The notes: generated from the letters alone by a model not told the origin. A stretch of 64,000 bases of DNA from Ignavibacteria bacterium (GCA_016709315.1 JADJMZ010000007.1:248001-312000); one strand, 5' to 3'; shown: positions 44,809 through 53,489, counted from the stretch's first letter. Program-made: numbers and translations.

Positions 44809-44916
44809 ATGAATTCTCTCTACTGCAGTCCAAAAGTTTATTCCATCCAAAATATTTCAATTTCAAATTTTAGTTCCACAAAAACATATTTATTAACTAA
44901 AAAAAACAAAACATGA
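44809..44916 (+). CDS. Possible 35-codon leader ORF
   Basis: An ATG at 44809 preceded by AAGGAG six nt upstream opens a 35-codon frame (MNSLYCSPKVYSIQ start, Ser/Asn/Ile-rich middle, Lys-rich end) that stops at TGA 44914-44916. That TGA overlaps the ATG of the next gene as ATGA. The good ribosome site belongs to this ORF, while the main gene has none of its own, so translation of the main gene may depend on coupling. No similarity is recognised. It may be a regulatory leader or simply a short real peptide. Confidence 0.5.
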   Translation: MNSLYCSPKVYSIQNISISNFSSTKTYLLTKKNKT

Positions 44917-46655
44917 AAAAACTTGTTTCACTTGCCCTGTTATTTGTTTTAGCTTTCGGATCAATGATATCCAAAGCGCAGGACAGCCAGCAGTCTGACT
45001 ACGACAGACAAAAACGCAACACGCCTTATGTTCCGCCAACATCAAAAGCTCCGGTCAATGTTACCGGTAATCACAGTATTCTAAATTTAACAAATTGTCC
45101 TCAGAGTGACAGACCTACTTGTCTGAAAGAAGCATTTGATACATTAACATGGACTAAATGCCCGATGACATTCAGTACTGACGGATTCAGGAATGACGAC
45201 GGTTCGTCCGCTGCTATTCCGCTTCCGTTCAATTTCAATCTGTACGGAACAAACTATAATCAGGTATTTATCAATAACAACGGAAACTTAACATTTACTA
45301 CATCATTGGCAACATTTACTCCATTTGCTTTTCCGAGTACTCCATTGGCAATCGTAGCACCATTCTTTGCTGATGTTGATACAAGAAATCTTGCAAGCGG
45401 CGTGGTCTGGTATAAATTTACAGGAAACAGATTAGCTGTAACCTGGGATAGTACAGGTTATTTTGGTTCGCATGCTGATAAACTTAATACATTTCAGTGC
45501 ATAATTTCCGACGGTCTGGATCCATTCTTAGGACTTGGAAACAACGTCTGCTTCAGTTACGGCGATATGGAATGGACAACCGGTGATGCATCAGGTGGTG
45601 TCGGAGGTTTCTTCGGAGCACCTGCAACAGTCGGTATTAATGAAGGAAACGGAATTGATTATGCTACACTCGGAAGATTTGACAGACCGGGAACATATTA
45701 CGGAGGTCCGGGAGTTGATTCAAACGGAGTCAGCTATCTTGACTGTCAGAATTTCTGTCTTAATGTATCAAACGTTGGAAACATCTGCCCGGTAGCTCAG
45801 AATTTCCCGGGAGGCGCTGTTAATATTACTGCCGGAACACCATACGTAAGTCAATATGCATTTACAGCTCCTGAAGTAACTCAGATCACATCAGGCGGCG
45901 TTACAGGCGTTCCTCCTGGAATGTCTGTTAACATAACTAACGGTGTAACCTGTACTTTTGATGTATCATGGAATCCATCATGTTCTCAGGCAGGAACATA
46001 CCAGGTTTGTTTCTCAGGTATTGACAATGCAACAGTGCCATGTACAACAACGGTATGCGTAACTTATGTAGTTGACTGTCCGCTGCCTGTTGAATTGTCA
46101 TCATTCACATCAGCAGTTTCAGGAAGAGATGTATCACTAAACTGGTCAACGGCTTCAGAAGAGAACAATGCAAGATTTGAAATCGAAAGATCATCAACAG
46201 AGAACATCTGGACAAAAGTCGGTTCAGTTAACGGTAACGGAACAACAACCAACCCTCATTCATATTCATTCACGGACAGAGGACTTTCTTCAGGAAATTA
46301 TTCATTCAGACTTAAACAAATAGATTTCAACGGTAACTTCCAGTATTACAACCTCAGCAATGAAGTAGTGATCGGAACACCGGACAATTTCAGTTTAACT
46401 CAGAATTATCCGAATCCTTTTAATCCGTCAACAAAGATAAGCTATTCAATTCCTTCAGAAGGAAAAGTAAGCTTGTCTATCTTTGATATGACAGGTAAAG
46501 AAGTAAAATCTCTCGTAAACAGCGAACAAACAGCAGGATATTATTCGGTCAGTTTTGACGGAAGCAGTCTTGCAAGCGGAGTATACTATTACAGAGTAAC
46601 AGTAACCGGTCAAAATAATTTTGTTGCTACAAGAAAGATGTTACTTGTAAAATAA
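44913..46655 (+). CDS. Secreted nidogen-like domain protein with T9SS type A sorting domain
   Basis: A 580-residue exported protein with signal peptide MKKLVSLALLFVLAFGSMIS. Residues about 85-270 match a nidogen-like (NIDO) domain: YNQVFINNNGNLTF, PLAIVAPFFADVDTR and the TWDSTGYFGSHADKLNTFQC strand. A Cys-rich Ig-like part and a fibronectin-like domain (LSSFTSAVSGRDVSLNWS) follow. The T9SS tail has NYPNPFNPSTKISYSIP, MTGKEVKSL and RKMLLVK. It is expressed from the promoter at 44632 through the leader ORF and ends at a strong terminator. Abundant surface protein or adhesin is likely. Confidence 0.88.
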   Translation: MKKLVSLALLFVLAFGSMISKAQDSQQSDYDRQKRNTPYVPPTSKAPVNVTGNHSILNLTNCPQSDRPTCLKEAFDTLTWTKCPMTFSTDGFRNDDGSSAAIPLPFNFNLYGTNYNQVFINNNGNLTFTTSLATFTPFAFPSTPLAIVAPFFADVDTRNLASGVVWYKFTGNRLAVTWDSTGYFGSHADKLNTFQCIISDGLDPFLGLGNNVCFSYGDMEWTTGDASGGVGGFFGAPATVGINEGNGIDYATLGRFDRPGTYYGGPGVDSNGVSYLDCQNFCLNVSNVGNICPVAQNFPGGAVNITAGTPYVSQYAFTAPEVTQITSGGVTGVPPGMSVNITNGVTCTFDVSWNPSCSQAGTYQVCFSGIDNATVPCTTTVCVTYVVDCPLPVELSSFTSAVSGRDVSLNWSTASEENNARFEIERSSTENIWTKVGSVNGNGTTTNPHSYSFTDRGLSSGNYSFRLKQIDFNGNFQYYNLSNEVVIGTPDNFSLTQNYPNPFNPSTKISYSIPSEGKVSLSIFDMTGKEVKSLVNSEQTAGYYSVSFDGSSLASGVYYYRVTVTGQNNFVATRKMLLVK

Positions 46656-46683
46656 AATTAAGTTAACAGTAACAAGCTTTATC

Positions 46684-46719
46684 AAGCCCTGTTCATTTAT
46701 TTGAACAGGGCTTTTTTTT
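46684..46719 (+). terminator. Strong intrinsic terminator
   Basis: AAGCCCTGTTCA (46684-46695) pairs with TGAACAGGGCTT (46702-46713) around a 6-nt loop, followed by a run of Ts. It ends the transcript of the nidogen-like gene 29 bases past the stop. Confidence 0.85.
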
Positions 46720-46742
46720 ATTAAATATACTTTGTATTCTAA

Positions 46743-46774
46743 ATTGAACAAGGGTTTAAATTTCGATATATTTG
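46743..46774 (+). promoter_or_regulatory. Bacteroidota-type promoter, probably giving a leaderless mRNA
   Basis: ATTG (46743-46746), 20 nt, TATATTTG (46767-46774). The -7 box ends only 7 nt before the ATG at 46782, so transcription would begin at or next to the start codon. Confidence 0.65.
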
Positions 46775-46781
46775 ACATATA

Positions 46782-47858
46782 ATGAAGAAAATAATTTTAT
46801 TATCCATTGCATTTATTTTAGGTGGATTAAATTCTTTTGCAAATGATTTTTCAAAGGCAGAGGATATAATTACTCAGAGCATTGCAAAGAATTATTTTCC
46901 GGGTGCACAGTTGATTGTAGGAGATGATGATAAAATTATTTATGAGAAGTCATTCGGGAATTTTACCTATGATGAATTTTCTCCGGCTGTAACTGATGAG
47001 AGTATATATGATCTTGCATCTCTTACGAAAGTAATTGCCACAACTTCAGCAATTATGAAACTTTATCAGGAAGGCAAAATTGATATTAACGATAAGGTTG
47101 TAAAGTATATTCCTGAATTTGCAAATAACGGAAAAGAGAACATAAATATTCTTAATTTACTTTTACATAATTCAGGACTTAAAGCATTTATTCCTTTTTA
47201 TAAATATTATTCTACAAAGGAAGAAGTAATTAATGCGATTTACAATGCGGAACTTGATTACGAACCCGATACGAAATTTGTGTACAGCGATCTGAATGCA
47301 ATACTTCTGGGATTTATAGTTGAAAAGGTTTCAGAGCAAAGTCTGGATAAATATTGTAAAGAAAATATATTCGAACCTTTAGGAATGAGATCAACTACTT
47401 TTCTTCCGGATGACAAAATGAAGGAAAGAATTCCGCCGACTGAAAATGATACTTACTGGCGGAACAGACTGCTTAAAGGAGAAGTGCATGATGAAGCCGC
47501 ATCGATACTTGGCGGAGTTGCCGGCAATGCAGGACTTTTTTCCAATGCAGAAGATCTTTACAAATTTATGAGATTGCTGCTTAATAATGGAAGTTATTAT
47601 AATCCATATTCAAGAGGACTGAAAGAAGAAAAGCTTTTTGAACCGGAATATGTATCGCTGTTCACAAAAAGATTTACGGAAGTATTCTATACTAATTCAA
47701 GAGCTCTCGGCTGGGATACAAAACCGGATGTGCTTACTTCCAAATACAGAATGCCCTGCGGTGAATTAATCTCGGACAACTGTTTCGGGCATACAGGTTA
47801 TACAGGAACAAGTGGGAACAGTGTATTGCTGAGAGTGGGGAGCCGAATGCGGCGATAA
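46782..47858 (+). CDS. Serine hydrolase of the beta-lactamase class C family, C terminus lost
   Basis: A 358-residue exported serine hydrolase. The signal peptide MKKIILLSIAFILGGLNSFA is followed by the SLTK nucleophile motif (near residue 82), the YSD motif (in FVYSDLNAI, near 168) and the HTGYTGTS region (near 340) that corresponds to the KTG triad. Relatives continue 50-60 residues beyond it with a conserved strand and a helix. Here the chain switches at GTS to GNSVLLRVGSRMRR and stops, so the end is wrong or deleted. A damaged, homopolymer-rich stretch begins right there. It probably hydrolyses esters, peptides or cell-wall pieces when intact. Confidence 0.8.
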   Translation: MKKIILLSIAFILGGLNSFANDFSKAEDIITQSIAKNYFPGAQLIVGDDDKIIYEKSFGNFTYDEFSPAVTDESIYDLASLTKVIATTSAIMKLYQEGKIDINDKVVKYIPEFANNGKENINILNLLLHNSGLKAFIPFYKYYSTKEEVINAIYNAELDYEPDTKFVYSDLNAILLGFIVEKVSEQSLDKYCKENIFEPLGMRSTTFLPDDKMKERIPPTENDTYWRNRLLKGEVHDEAASILGGVAGNAGLFSNAEDLYKFMRLLLNNGSYYNPYSRGLKEEKLFEPEYVSLFTKRFTEVFYTNSRALGWDTKPDVLTSKYRMPCGELISDNCFGHTGYTGTSGNSVLLRVGSRMRR

Positions 47859-48113
47859 AGCCCAAATAATTAAAATTCTATTTATCAGAATACTATTGAT
47901 CCGAAAGTTATTGAAAAAATGTGGAATGTAAAATTTATAGAAAAGCAAATAAATATTGGGGGATTAAAAAAGAAATTCGATTATGTTTCGGAAGATGGTA
48001 ATCATAGGGTTTTGTTAAAGAATTAAAATTAAAAAAAAAAAAATTATTGAAAAAAAAATTTTAATTTTTTTAAAAAAAAAAAAATTCTTTTTTGTGTGGG
48101 GGGGGGGGGGGGG
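47859..48113. other. Low-complexity, probably corrupted sequence
   Basis: Between the truncated hydrolase and the VapBC-like remnant lie a 13-A run (48031-48043), another 13-A run (48072-48084) and a run of 17 G (48098-48114), which is unlike anything else in this AT-rich window. One frame (47874-48026) encodes a protein-like fragment with KVIEKMWNVKFIEKQINIGG and FDYVSEDGNHR, a possible remnant of another gene. Assembly gap filling or read errors are likely. Confidence 0.7.
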
Positions 48114-48176
48114 GAAGACTTTAATTATCTGAAAGAATTGAGAAGGGATATGAATAAATGGAAAACGAAATATTAG
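48114..48176 (+). pseudogene. C-terminal remnant of a VapB-like antitoxin
   Basis: The frame beginning right after the G-run encodes EDFNYLKELRRDMNKWKTKY and stops at TAG 48174-48176, overlapping the vapC-like start by 19 nt. The position directly before, and overlapping, a PIN-domain gene and the basic helical tail fit a VapB-type antitoxin. The rest of the gene is lost in the homopolymers. Confidence 0.45.
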
Positions 48177-48549
48177 TTGATACTTCAGTAATTATTGAAC
48201 ATTTAAAAGCTCAAAAAAAAGATTCAACTTTACTGTATAGATTATCGTTGAAATATTCATTGTGCATTTCTTCAATAATAAGTTTTGAGCTTTATTGCGG
48301 GGCAATAGATAATACAAAAAAGATGAAAGAAATTCGAAGTTTAGTCGGCAGTTTTAAGATTTATGATTTTACAAATTATCTGAAATTCACGTTTTTGGAT
48401 CTTAAATCAAAAGAAAATTAAATTGCAAAAAAAATATTTTTTTTTTTTGGACTGCATTAACAAACAATTTAAGACTTTGTACACTAAACACAAAACATTT
48501 TTCAAGGATACATAATTTGAAACTAATAAATAATAAAAGGTTAAATTAA
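48158..48549 (+). pseudogene. vapC: PIN-domain (VapC-like) toxin, frameshifted
   Basis: The first 87 codons (48158-48421) encode the PIN-domain start LVDTSVIIEHLKA with the first acidic residue, and the ISFELYCGA segment with the second. The frame stops after LDLKSKEN. In the next frame, 48448-48549 encodes TALTNNLRLCTLNTKHFSRI, the ending typical of VapC proteins. The full span corresponds to about 130 residues, the usual size. Between them lies an A8-T-A-T12 tract where the third acidic motif should be. Either a pseudogene or sequence error; intact VapC would cleave tRNA or rRNA. Confidence 0.75.
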
Positions 48550-48552
48550 AAG

Positions 48553-50109
48553 ATGAAACTATCAAAATTCAAAAACGAACCGTTTACAGATTTTTCAAAA
48601 AAGAAAAATGCTCAGGAGTTTGAAAAAGCTCTCGGGAAAGTCACTGCAAGATTTAATAAAGAATATCCTAATACCATAGGCGGAGAAAAGTTTTTTACTG
48701 AAAAAAAACATTATTCTTATAATCCTTCCAGCAAAGAAGAAATTGTCGGTGTGTTCCAGAAAGGAACTGCTGAGATGGCTATTAAAGCAGTGGAGATAGC
48801 TAACAATACATTCCATGAGTGGAAAAATGTTCCTGTGAAGAAAAGAGTTAAGTTTCTCGTTGAAGCAGCAAAAATAATGAGAAAAAGAAAGCATGAATTT
48901 TCCGCAATGATGGTATATGAAGTAGGTAAGAACTGGGCTGAAGCGGACGGAGATACTGCAGAGGCAATTGATTTTATGGAATATTATGCAAGGGAAATGC
49001 TAAGATATGATGATGGAATGTCCGTTGTCAGCAATCCGGGTGAGAAAAATAAATGCGAATACATACCGCTTGGTGTCGGAGTAGTAATTCCGCCATGGAA
49101 TTTCCCGCTTGCAATTCTTGCAGGAATGACAACAGCGGCAGTCGTTACCGGAAATACAGTTGTATTAAAACCTTCAAGCGACTCCCCTGCCATTGCGCAG
49201 ATGTTCTTTGAACTTCTTGAAGAAATAAAACTTCCCAAAGGTGTCGTAAATTTTCTTGTAGGAGACGGAAGCGCAATCGGAGATCTTATTGTTACTCATC
49301 CTCTGACAAGATTCATTTCATTTACGGGATCAATGGAAGTCGGTCTCAGGATAAATGAACTTGCAGCGAAGAAGCAGCCAACTCAGATATGGATCAAAAG
49401 AGTTGTTGCTGAAATGGGAGGTAAGGATTCCATATTAGTTGACAGCGAATTAATTGATTTCAATGATACAGTAAAAGGCACAGTGCAGGCGGCATTCGGA
49501 TATCAGGGACAGAAATGCTCTGCTTGTTCGAGAGTCATAGTAGATGAAAAGATTTATGATAAATTCTGCGCAGCGCTTGTAGAAGAGACTAAAAAAATAA
49601 AAGTAGGAGCAACAATATTGAATCCGAATATGGGACCGGTAATTAACGAAAGATCAAAAAACAGTATAACTGATTATATTAAGAAAGCAATTGATGAAGG
49701 CGGAAAGATAATACACGGTGGGATGGAGTTAAGTGATAATGGATATTTTATTCAGCCGACGATCATCAGAGATGTTGACAGAGACGCTACAATCGCTCAG
49801 GAAGAAATATTCGGACCAGTGCTTGCAGTAATAAAGTCGAAAGATTTTGATGACGGAATGGCAATTGCAAATAATACAATTTACGGACTTACAGGAGCCG
49901 TTTATACTAAAAGCAAAAAGAAACTTGAAAAAGCAGAGAGAGATTTCTTTGTAGGCAATCTTTATCTTAACAGAAAATGCACCGGAGCTCTTGTGGGTGT
50001 TCATCCTTTCGGAGGATTTAACATGAGCGGTACAGATTCAAAAGCCGGCGGCAGAGATTATCTGGGTTTATTTATGCAGGCAAAATCTATTGCTCAGAAA
50101 ATTAAATAA
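48553..50109 (+). CDS. rocA: L-glutamate gamma-semialdehyde (1-pyrroline-5-carboxylate) dehydrogenase
   Basis: A 518-residue aldehyde dehydrogenase that oxidises glutamate semialdehyde to glutamate with NAD in proline and arginine catabolism. Family features are the PPWNFPLAI cofactor entry, VVAEMGGKDS with the general-base Glu, and the nucleophile GQKCSACSR. The N-terminal extension before ALDH proper (FKNEPFTDFS; the ERFY-like EYPNTIGGEKF) and the DADGDTAEAIDF-like EADGDTAEAIDF region are typical of RocA/PruA. The start follows the vapC remnant by three bases. Assigned subfamily by length and these segments. Confidence 0.9.
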   Translation: MKLSKFKNEPFTDFSKKKNAQEFEKALGKVTARFNKEYPNTIGGEKFFTEKKHYSYNPSSKEEIVGVFQKGTAEMAIKAVEIANNTFHEWKNVPVKKRVKFLVEAAKIMRKRKHEFSAMMVYEVGKNWAEADGDTAEAIDFMEYYAREMLRYDDGMSVVSNPGEKNKCEYIPLGVGVVIPPWNFPLAILAGMTTAAVVTGNTVVLKPSSDSPAIAQMFFELLEEIKLPKGVVNFLVGDGSAIGDLIVTHPLTRFISFTGSMEVGLRINELAAKKQPTQIWIKRVVAEMGGKDSILVDSELIDFNDTVKGTVQAAFGYQGQKCSACSRVIVDEKIYDKFCAALVEETKKIKVGATILNPNMGPVINERSKNSITDYIKKAIDEGGKIIHGGMELSDNGYFIQPTIIRDVDRDATIAQEEIFGPVLAVIKSKDFDDGMAIANNTIYGLTGAVYTKSKKKLEKAERDFFVGNLYLNRKCTGALVGVHPFGGFNMSGTDSKAGGRDYLGLFMQAKSIAQKIK

Positions 50110-50125
50110 ATATTTTGTTAAGAGA

Positions 50126-50380
50126 ATGAAATTATTTTTCATAAATATATTATCATTACTGCTGATAATTTATTTATTTAGCGGATGCGGCAAGTCTGAA
50201 CTGGAATCAGAGAAAGAAATACTCAGAAAGAAAGCTTCCGAACTTAAAGAAAAGATAGATTCCTCTCAGGCAAAGGTGGATTCGGCAAAAAAATTACTTG
50301 ACAGCGCAATCAATAAAGCAAAGAAAGAATCTGAAACAATAGATTCACTGAAGAAGAAAATTGAATCACTTAAGAAATAG
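50126..50380 (+). CDS. Small coiled-coil lipoprotein
   Basis: An 84-residue lipoprotein. I choose the ATG at 50126 because it opens the signal peptide MKLFFINILSLLLIIYLFSGC with lipobox FSGC; the longer frame from 50090 overlaps rocA. The mature part is almost all charged heptads (Lys, Glu, Ser, Asp, Leu), predicting a single coiled coil. It resembles in design the next gene. It ends in TAG. It is probably outer-membrane anchored, as Lpp-like spacers are; function is unknown. Confidence 0.72.
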   Translation: MKLFFINILSLLLIIYLFSGCGKSELESEKEILRKKASELKEKIDSSQAKVDSAKKLLDSAINKAKKESETIDSLKKKIESLKK

Positions 50381-50401
50381 AATTTAACTAAACAATAAAT
50401 T

Positions 50402-50695
50402 ATGAAAGCTAAAATAATTTTATTAGTATCGGTTTTTGTCTTATTTAACTTCACCGGTTGTGAAAAATTAGGGAATAAACTTCAGGAAAAGATAAATGAA
50501 AAGGTAGATCAGAAGATAGATGAGAATCTTAAAAAAGTGGATTCTGTACTGAAAGATGTTGGATCTCAGCTCGACACAATGCAGGATAAATCTTTCAGAT
50601 CACTTGATTCTGTAAAATACAAACTTGATTCTGCAAATCAGCAGATAAAAGAGCTTATCGAAAAACAAAAAGAAAAATTAGATTTAAAAAAATAA
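50402..50695 (+). CDS. Small coiled-coil lipoprotein
   Basis: A 97-residue lipoprotein with signal MKAKIILLVSVFVLFNFTGC (lipobox FTGC). The mature part (KLQEKINEKVDQKIDENLKK, then DSVLKDVGSQLDTMQDK) is a regular heptad coil, akin to the preceding lipoprotein. sucC begins 13 bp downstream, so they are likely co-transcribed. No known family recognised. Confidence 0.72.
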   Translation: MKAKIILLVSVFVLFNFTGCEKLGNKLQEKINEKVDQKIDENLKKVDSVLKDVGSQLDTMQDKSFRSLDSVKYKLDSANQQIKELIEKQKEKLDLKK

Positions 50696-50708
50696 TAAAA
50701 AATAAAAA

Positions 50709-51929
50709 ATGAAAATTCACGAGTATCAGGCAAAATCTTTATTGAAGAAATACGATGTACCGGTGCAGGAAGGACTGGCTATTAACGACATGAAATATTT
50801 TGATGATGTAATATCAGTATTAAAAGAAAAAGGCATATCGCAGTTTGTAGTAAAGTCGCAGATACATGCCGGAGGAAGAGGCAAGGGTAAAGTTTACAGC
50901 AAAGAGAACAGAGACGAACTTGTAGTAGAGGGAGGTGTTAAATTCATCGGAAGCGATTCTGAAAAAGGAAAAGAATACGCTGCCAAACTGCTTGGAAATA
51001 TTCTTGTTACTCATCAGACCGGAGGCGATGGAAAAGAAGTGCAGACATTATTCATCACTGAAGGAATTGACTATAGGAAAGAATTGTATATAGGTATTCT
51101 TTTAGACAGGACAATTTCGAAGAATGTGATCATGGCTTCTACTGAAGGCGGAGTTGAAATTGAAAAAGTTGCTGAAGAAACTCCGGAAAAAATTATTAAA
51201 GTATGGATAGATCCTTCAGTCGGTTTGCTTTCATATCAGGCGCGTGAACTTGCATTCGGTCTTGGACTTGAAGGCAATGTAAATAAAAATTTTATTAAGT
51301 TTATTACAAATCTTTACAGAGCTTATGAAGGACTTGACGCTTCCCTTCTTGAGATCAATCCGATGGTTATTACTGAAGACGATAATGTGATCGCTCTTGA
51401 TGCCAAAGTTACTCTTGATGACAATTCTTTTTACAGACATAAAGATTATCCTGAATTAAAAGATGAGAATGAAGAAGATCCTTTAGAACTTGAAGCTGCA
51501 AAATACAATCTCAATTACATAAAGCTTGATGGCAATGTCGGCTGCATGGTAAACGGCGCCGGACTTGCAATGGGAACAATGGATCTTATTAAACTTGCGG
51601 GCGGCTCTCCGGCAAATTTTCTTGATGTAGGAGGTACGGCGACACCTGACACAGTTGAAAACGGATTTAAGATCATTCTCTCTGATAAAAATGTAAAGGC
51701 AATCCTTATAAATATATTCGGAGGAATTGTAAGATGTGACAGAGTTGCAACTGGCGTAGTTCAGGCAGCAAAAAATATAAATATTACTGTTCCTGTGGTG
51801 GTAAGACTTCAGGGCACAAATGCAGATGAAGCAAAGAAGATACTTGATGAATCAGGATTGAATCTGATCTCAGCTACAACACTGGAAGAGGCAGCAGAGA
51901 AAGTCACGGAAAGTCTCAGTAAGAATTAA
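50709..51929 (+). CDS. sucC: Succinyl-CoA synthetase, beta subunit
   Basis: ADP- or GDP-forming TCA cycle ligase subunit; with SucD it makes succinate, CoA and ATP from succinyl-CoA. At 406 residues it is near family length. Diagnostic parts are MKIHEYQAKSLLKKYDVPV, KSQIHAGGRGKG (ATP-grasp), LLEINPMVIT, FLDVGGTATP and IFGGIVRCD, with VVRLQGTNADEAKKIL near the end. sucD is not adjacent, so the alpha subunit must lie elsewhere. Confidence 0.96.
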   Translation: MKIHEYQAKSLLKKYDVPVQEGLAINDMKYFDDVISVLKEKGISQFVVKSQIHAGGRGKGKVYSKENRDELVVEGGVKFIGSDSEKGKEYAAKLLGNILVTHQTGGDGKEVQTLFITEGIDYRKELYIGILLDRTISKNVIMASTEGGVEIEKVAEETPEKIIKVWIDPSVGLLSYQARELAFGLGLEGNVNKNFIKFITNLYRAYEGLDASLLEINPMVITEDDNVIALDAKVTLDDNSFYRHKDYPELKDENEEDPLELEAAKYNLNYIKLDGNVGCMVNGAGLAMGTMDLIKLAGGSPANFLDVGGTATPDTVENGFKIILSDKNVKAILINIFGGIVRCDRVATGVVQAAKNINITVPVVVRLQGTNADEAKKILDESGLNLISATTLEEAAEKVTESLSKN

Positions 51930-52053
51930 TTGTTTCTTAAATTGATGAAAATAAATTTACGATTATCATCATCGGATTTAACTGAATTATTGTTCAAACT
52001 GATTCTATAAAATGAAGATAAATTCCAGATATTTTGAATTATAAAATTAAAAA

Positions 52054-53139
52054 TTGGCAAATAACCCATCAGGTAAAGTGAAAATTTCAACTAACGATCT
52101 GAAACACGGCTTTGTGAATATAAGCGAAAGTTATTCTTATACTTATGATGATATTTCACTTCTTCCCGATCAGATATCGGATATTGAACACAGGTCGGAC
52201 TGTGATACAGGAATAGATTTTCTTGGACTTCATCTTAAACTGCCTGTAATAGCTTCACCGATGAATACAGTTTGCGGCGGAAGAATGTCAAACGCCCTTG
52301 CTGGTCTCGGATGCCTAGGAATTGTTCACAGATTCAATACTATCGAAGAACAAATATCTGAGTTAAGTTATAGTGATCTGAAAACCTCTTTATTCAGATC
52401 AGCAGCAATCGGGATCAATCTCAAAAAAGATATTCCTAGATTGGATATGCTTGCGGATGCAGGTGTAAAAATCTTCTGCATAGACATTGCCAACGGTGGT
52501 TCGAAGATGATAGAAGAATTTCTGAATAAAATTCAGGATAAAATTAAAAGCTTTGATCTTAAAATCATTGCGGGGAATGTCGCGAGTTATGAAACCACTA
52601 AGTATCTTATTGATCTTGGAGTTGATTCCATAAGAGTTGGTATTGGTAACGGAGCAATGTGTTCTACTTCAGTTAAATCAGGAATAGGTATTGGACAGGT
52701 TGACGCTATTATCAGATGCCTTAAGGCAAAAAAAGATCTGAACAGTAAAGTTAAGATCATTGCAGATGGAGGAATATCAACTCCCGGAGCAATGTGTAAA
52801 GCTATAGCTCTTGGATGCGATGCAGTTATGTTTGGAAGAGTCCTTGCAGGAAGCGAAGAAGCTCCAGGAGAAGTTTTAAAATATAATAATCAGCGCTGGA
52901 AAAAATACTGCGGAAGCGCTTCTTTTGCAGTCAAACAGGAGAATAAAAATTATATTGAAGGCGAAGAATCTCTTGTTCCTTATAAAGGTTCGGTAACGAA
53001 GATCATTCAGGAATACAGGGAAGGACTTCAGTCATCAATGAGTTATTTAAATTCAAGAACTATTAATGAATATCAGCAGAAAGCTACTTTCGTTAAGCTG
53101 ACAAGCAACTCATTCAATGAACGAAAGCCGCAGATATAA
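52054..53139 (+). CDS. IMP dehydrogenase/GMP reductase family protein
   Basis: A 361-residue TIM-barrel enzyme of the IMPDH/GMPR family without CBS domains. It shows YTYDDISLLPDQISDIEHRS, LPVIASPMNTVCGGRM and the active-site loop GIGNGAMCSTSVKSGIG with the catalytic Cys, followed by IADGGISTPG. The CBS-free architecture and size are those of GMP reductase (GMP to IMP) or GuaB1-type proteins; which one cannot be decided here. The start is TTG at 52054; a GTG at 52078 is the alternative. It overlaps the photolyase start by one base (TAATG). Confidence 0.87.
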   Translation: MANNPSGKVKISTNDLKHGFVNISESYSYTYDDISLLPDQISDIEHRSDCDTGIDFLGLHLKLPVIASPMNTVCGGRMSNALAGLGCLGIVHRFNTIEEQISELSYSDLKTSLFRSAAIGINLKKDIPRLDMLADAGVKIFCIDIANGGSKMIEEFLNKIQDKIKSFDLKIIAGNVASYETTKYLIDLGVDSIRVGIGNGAMCSTSVKSGIGIGQVDAIIRCLKAKKDLNSKVKIIADGGISTPGAMCKAIALGCDAVMFGRVLAGSEEAPGEVLKYNNQRWKKYCGSASFAVKQENKNYIEGEESLVPYKGSVTKIIQEYREGLQSSMSYLNSRTINEYQQKATFVKLTSNSFNERKPQI

Positions 53140-53489
53140 TGCACCATATATTCTGGTTCAGAAAAGATCTTAGAATAACTGATAACCATGCTTTATCACA
53201 GTTTATAAAAGAAATTAGCAGTAGTGAAAGTTTCTCATTTATTTATATTAAGAATGAAAATTCATACAGATACTACGGTGAAAAGCGGATAAATTTTTTG
53301 TATGAATGTCTGGAAGAATTGAAGAATGATCTTTCAGAGTTTTCAATAAACCTTCAGATTTTTTCGGGTAAAAGCTTGGAAGTCTTTAAAATAATTTTAG
53401 CTGAAAAGAATCCTGTAACAGTTTATGTAAATGAGCAGGTAGAACCATATTGTAAAGAAAGAGATAATGCTGTAAAAGAAGATGATTGA
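53139..53489 (+). CDS. Photolyase, N-terminal fragment (frame 1 of 3)
   Basis: 116 residues of the alpha/beta antenna domain of a cryptochrome/photolyase: MHHIFWFRKDLRITDNHALS and FINLQIFSG-like segments. It stops at TGA 53487-53489, but the next frame continues the same domain (MIENSGGRFISFSD), so one extra base near 53480 breaks it. Photolyases use FAD and blue light to split pyrimidine dimers. Confidence 0.78.
   Translation: MHHIFWFRKDLRITDNHALSQFIKEISSSESFSFIYIKNENSYRYYGEKRINFLYECLEELKNDLSEFSINLQIFSGKSLEVFKIILAEKNPVTVYVNEQVEPYCKERDNAVKEDD

Noticed and set aside
48027..48115. Homopolymer tract as a phase-variation switch
   Set aside because: The runs are in a junk-like stretch with several different homopolymers and broken genes on both sides. 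Read or assembly error is simpler.
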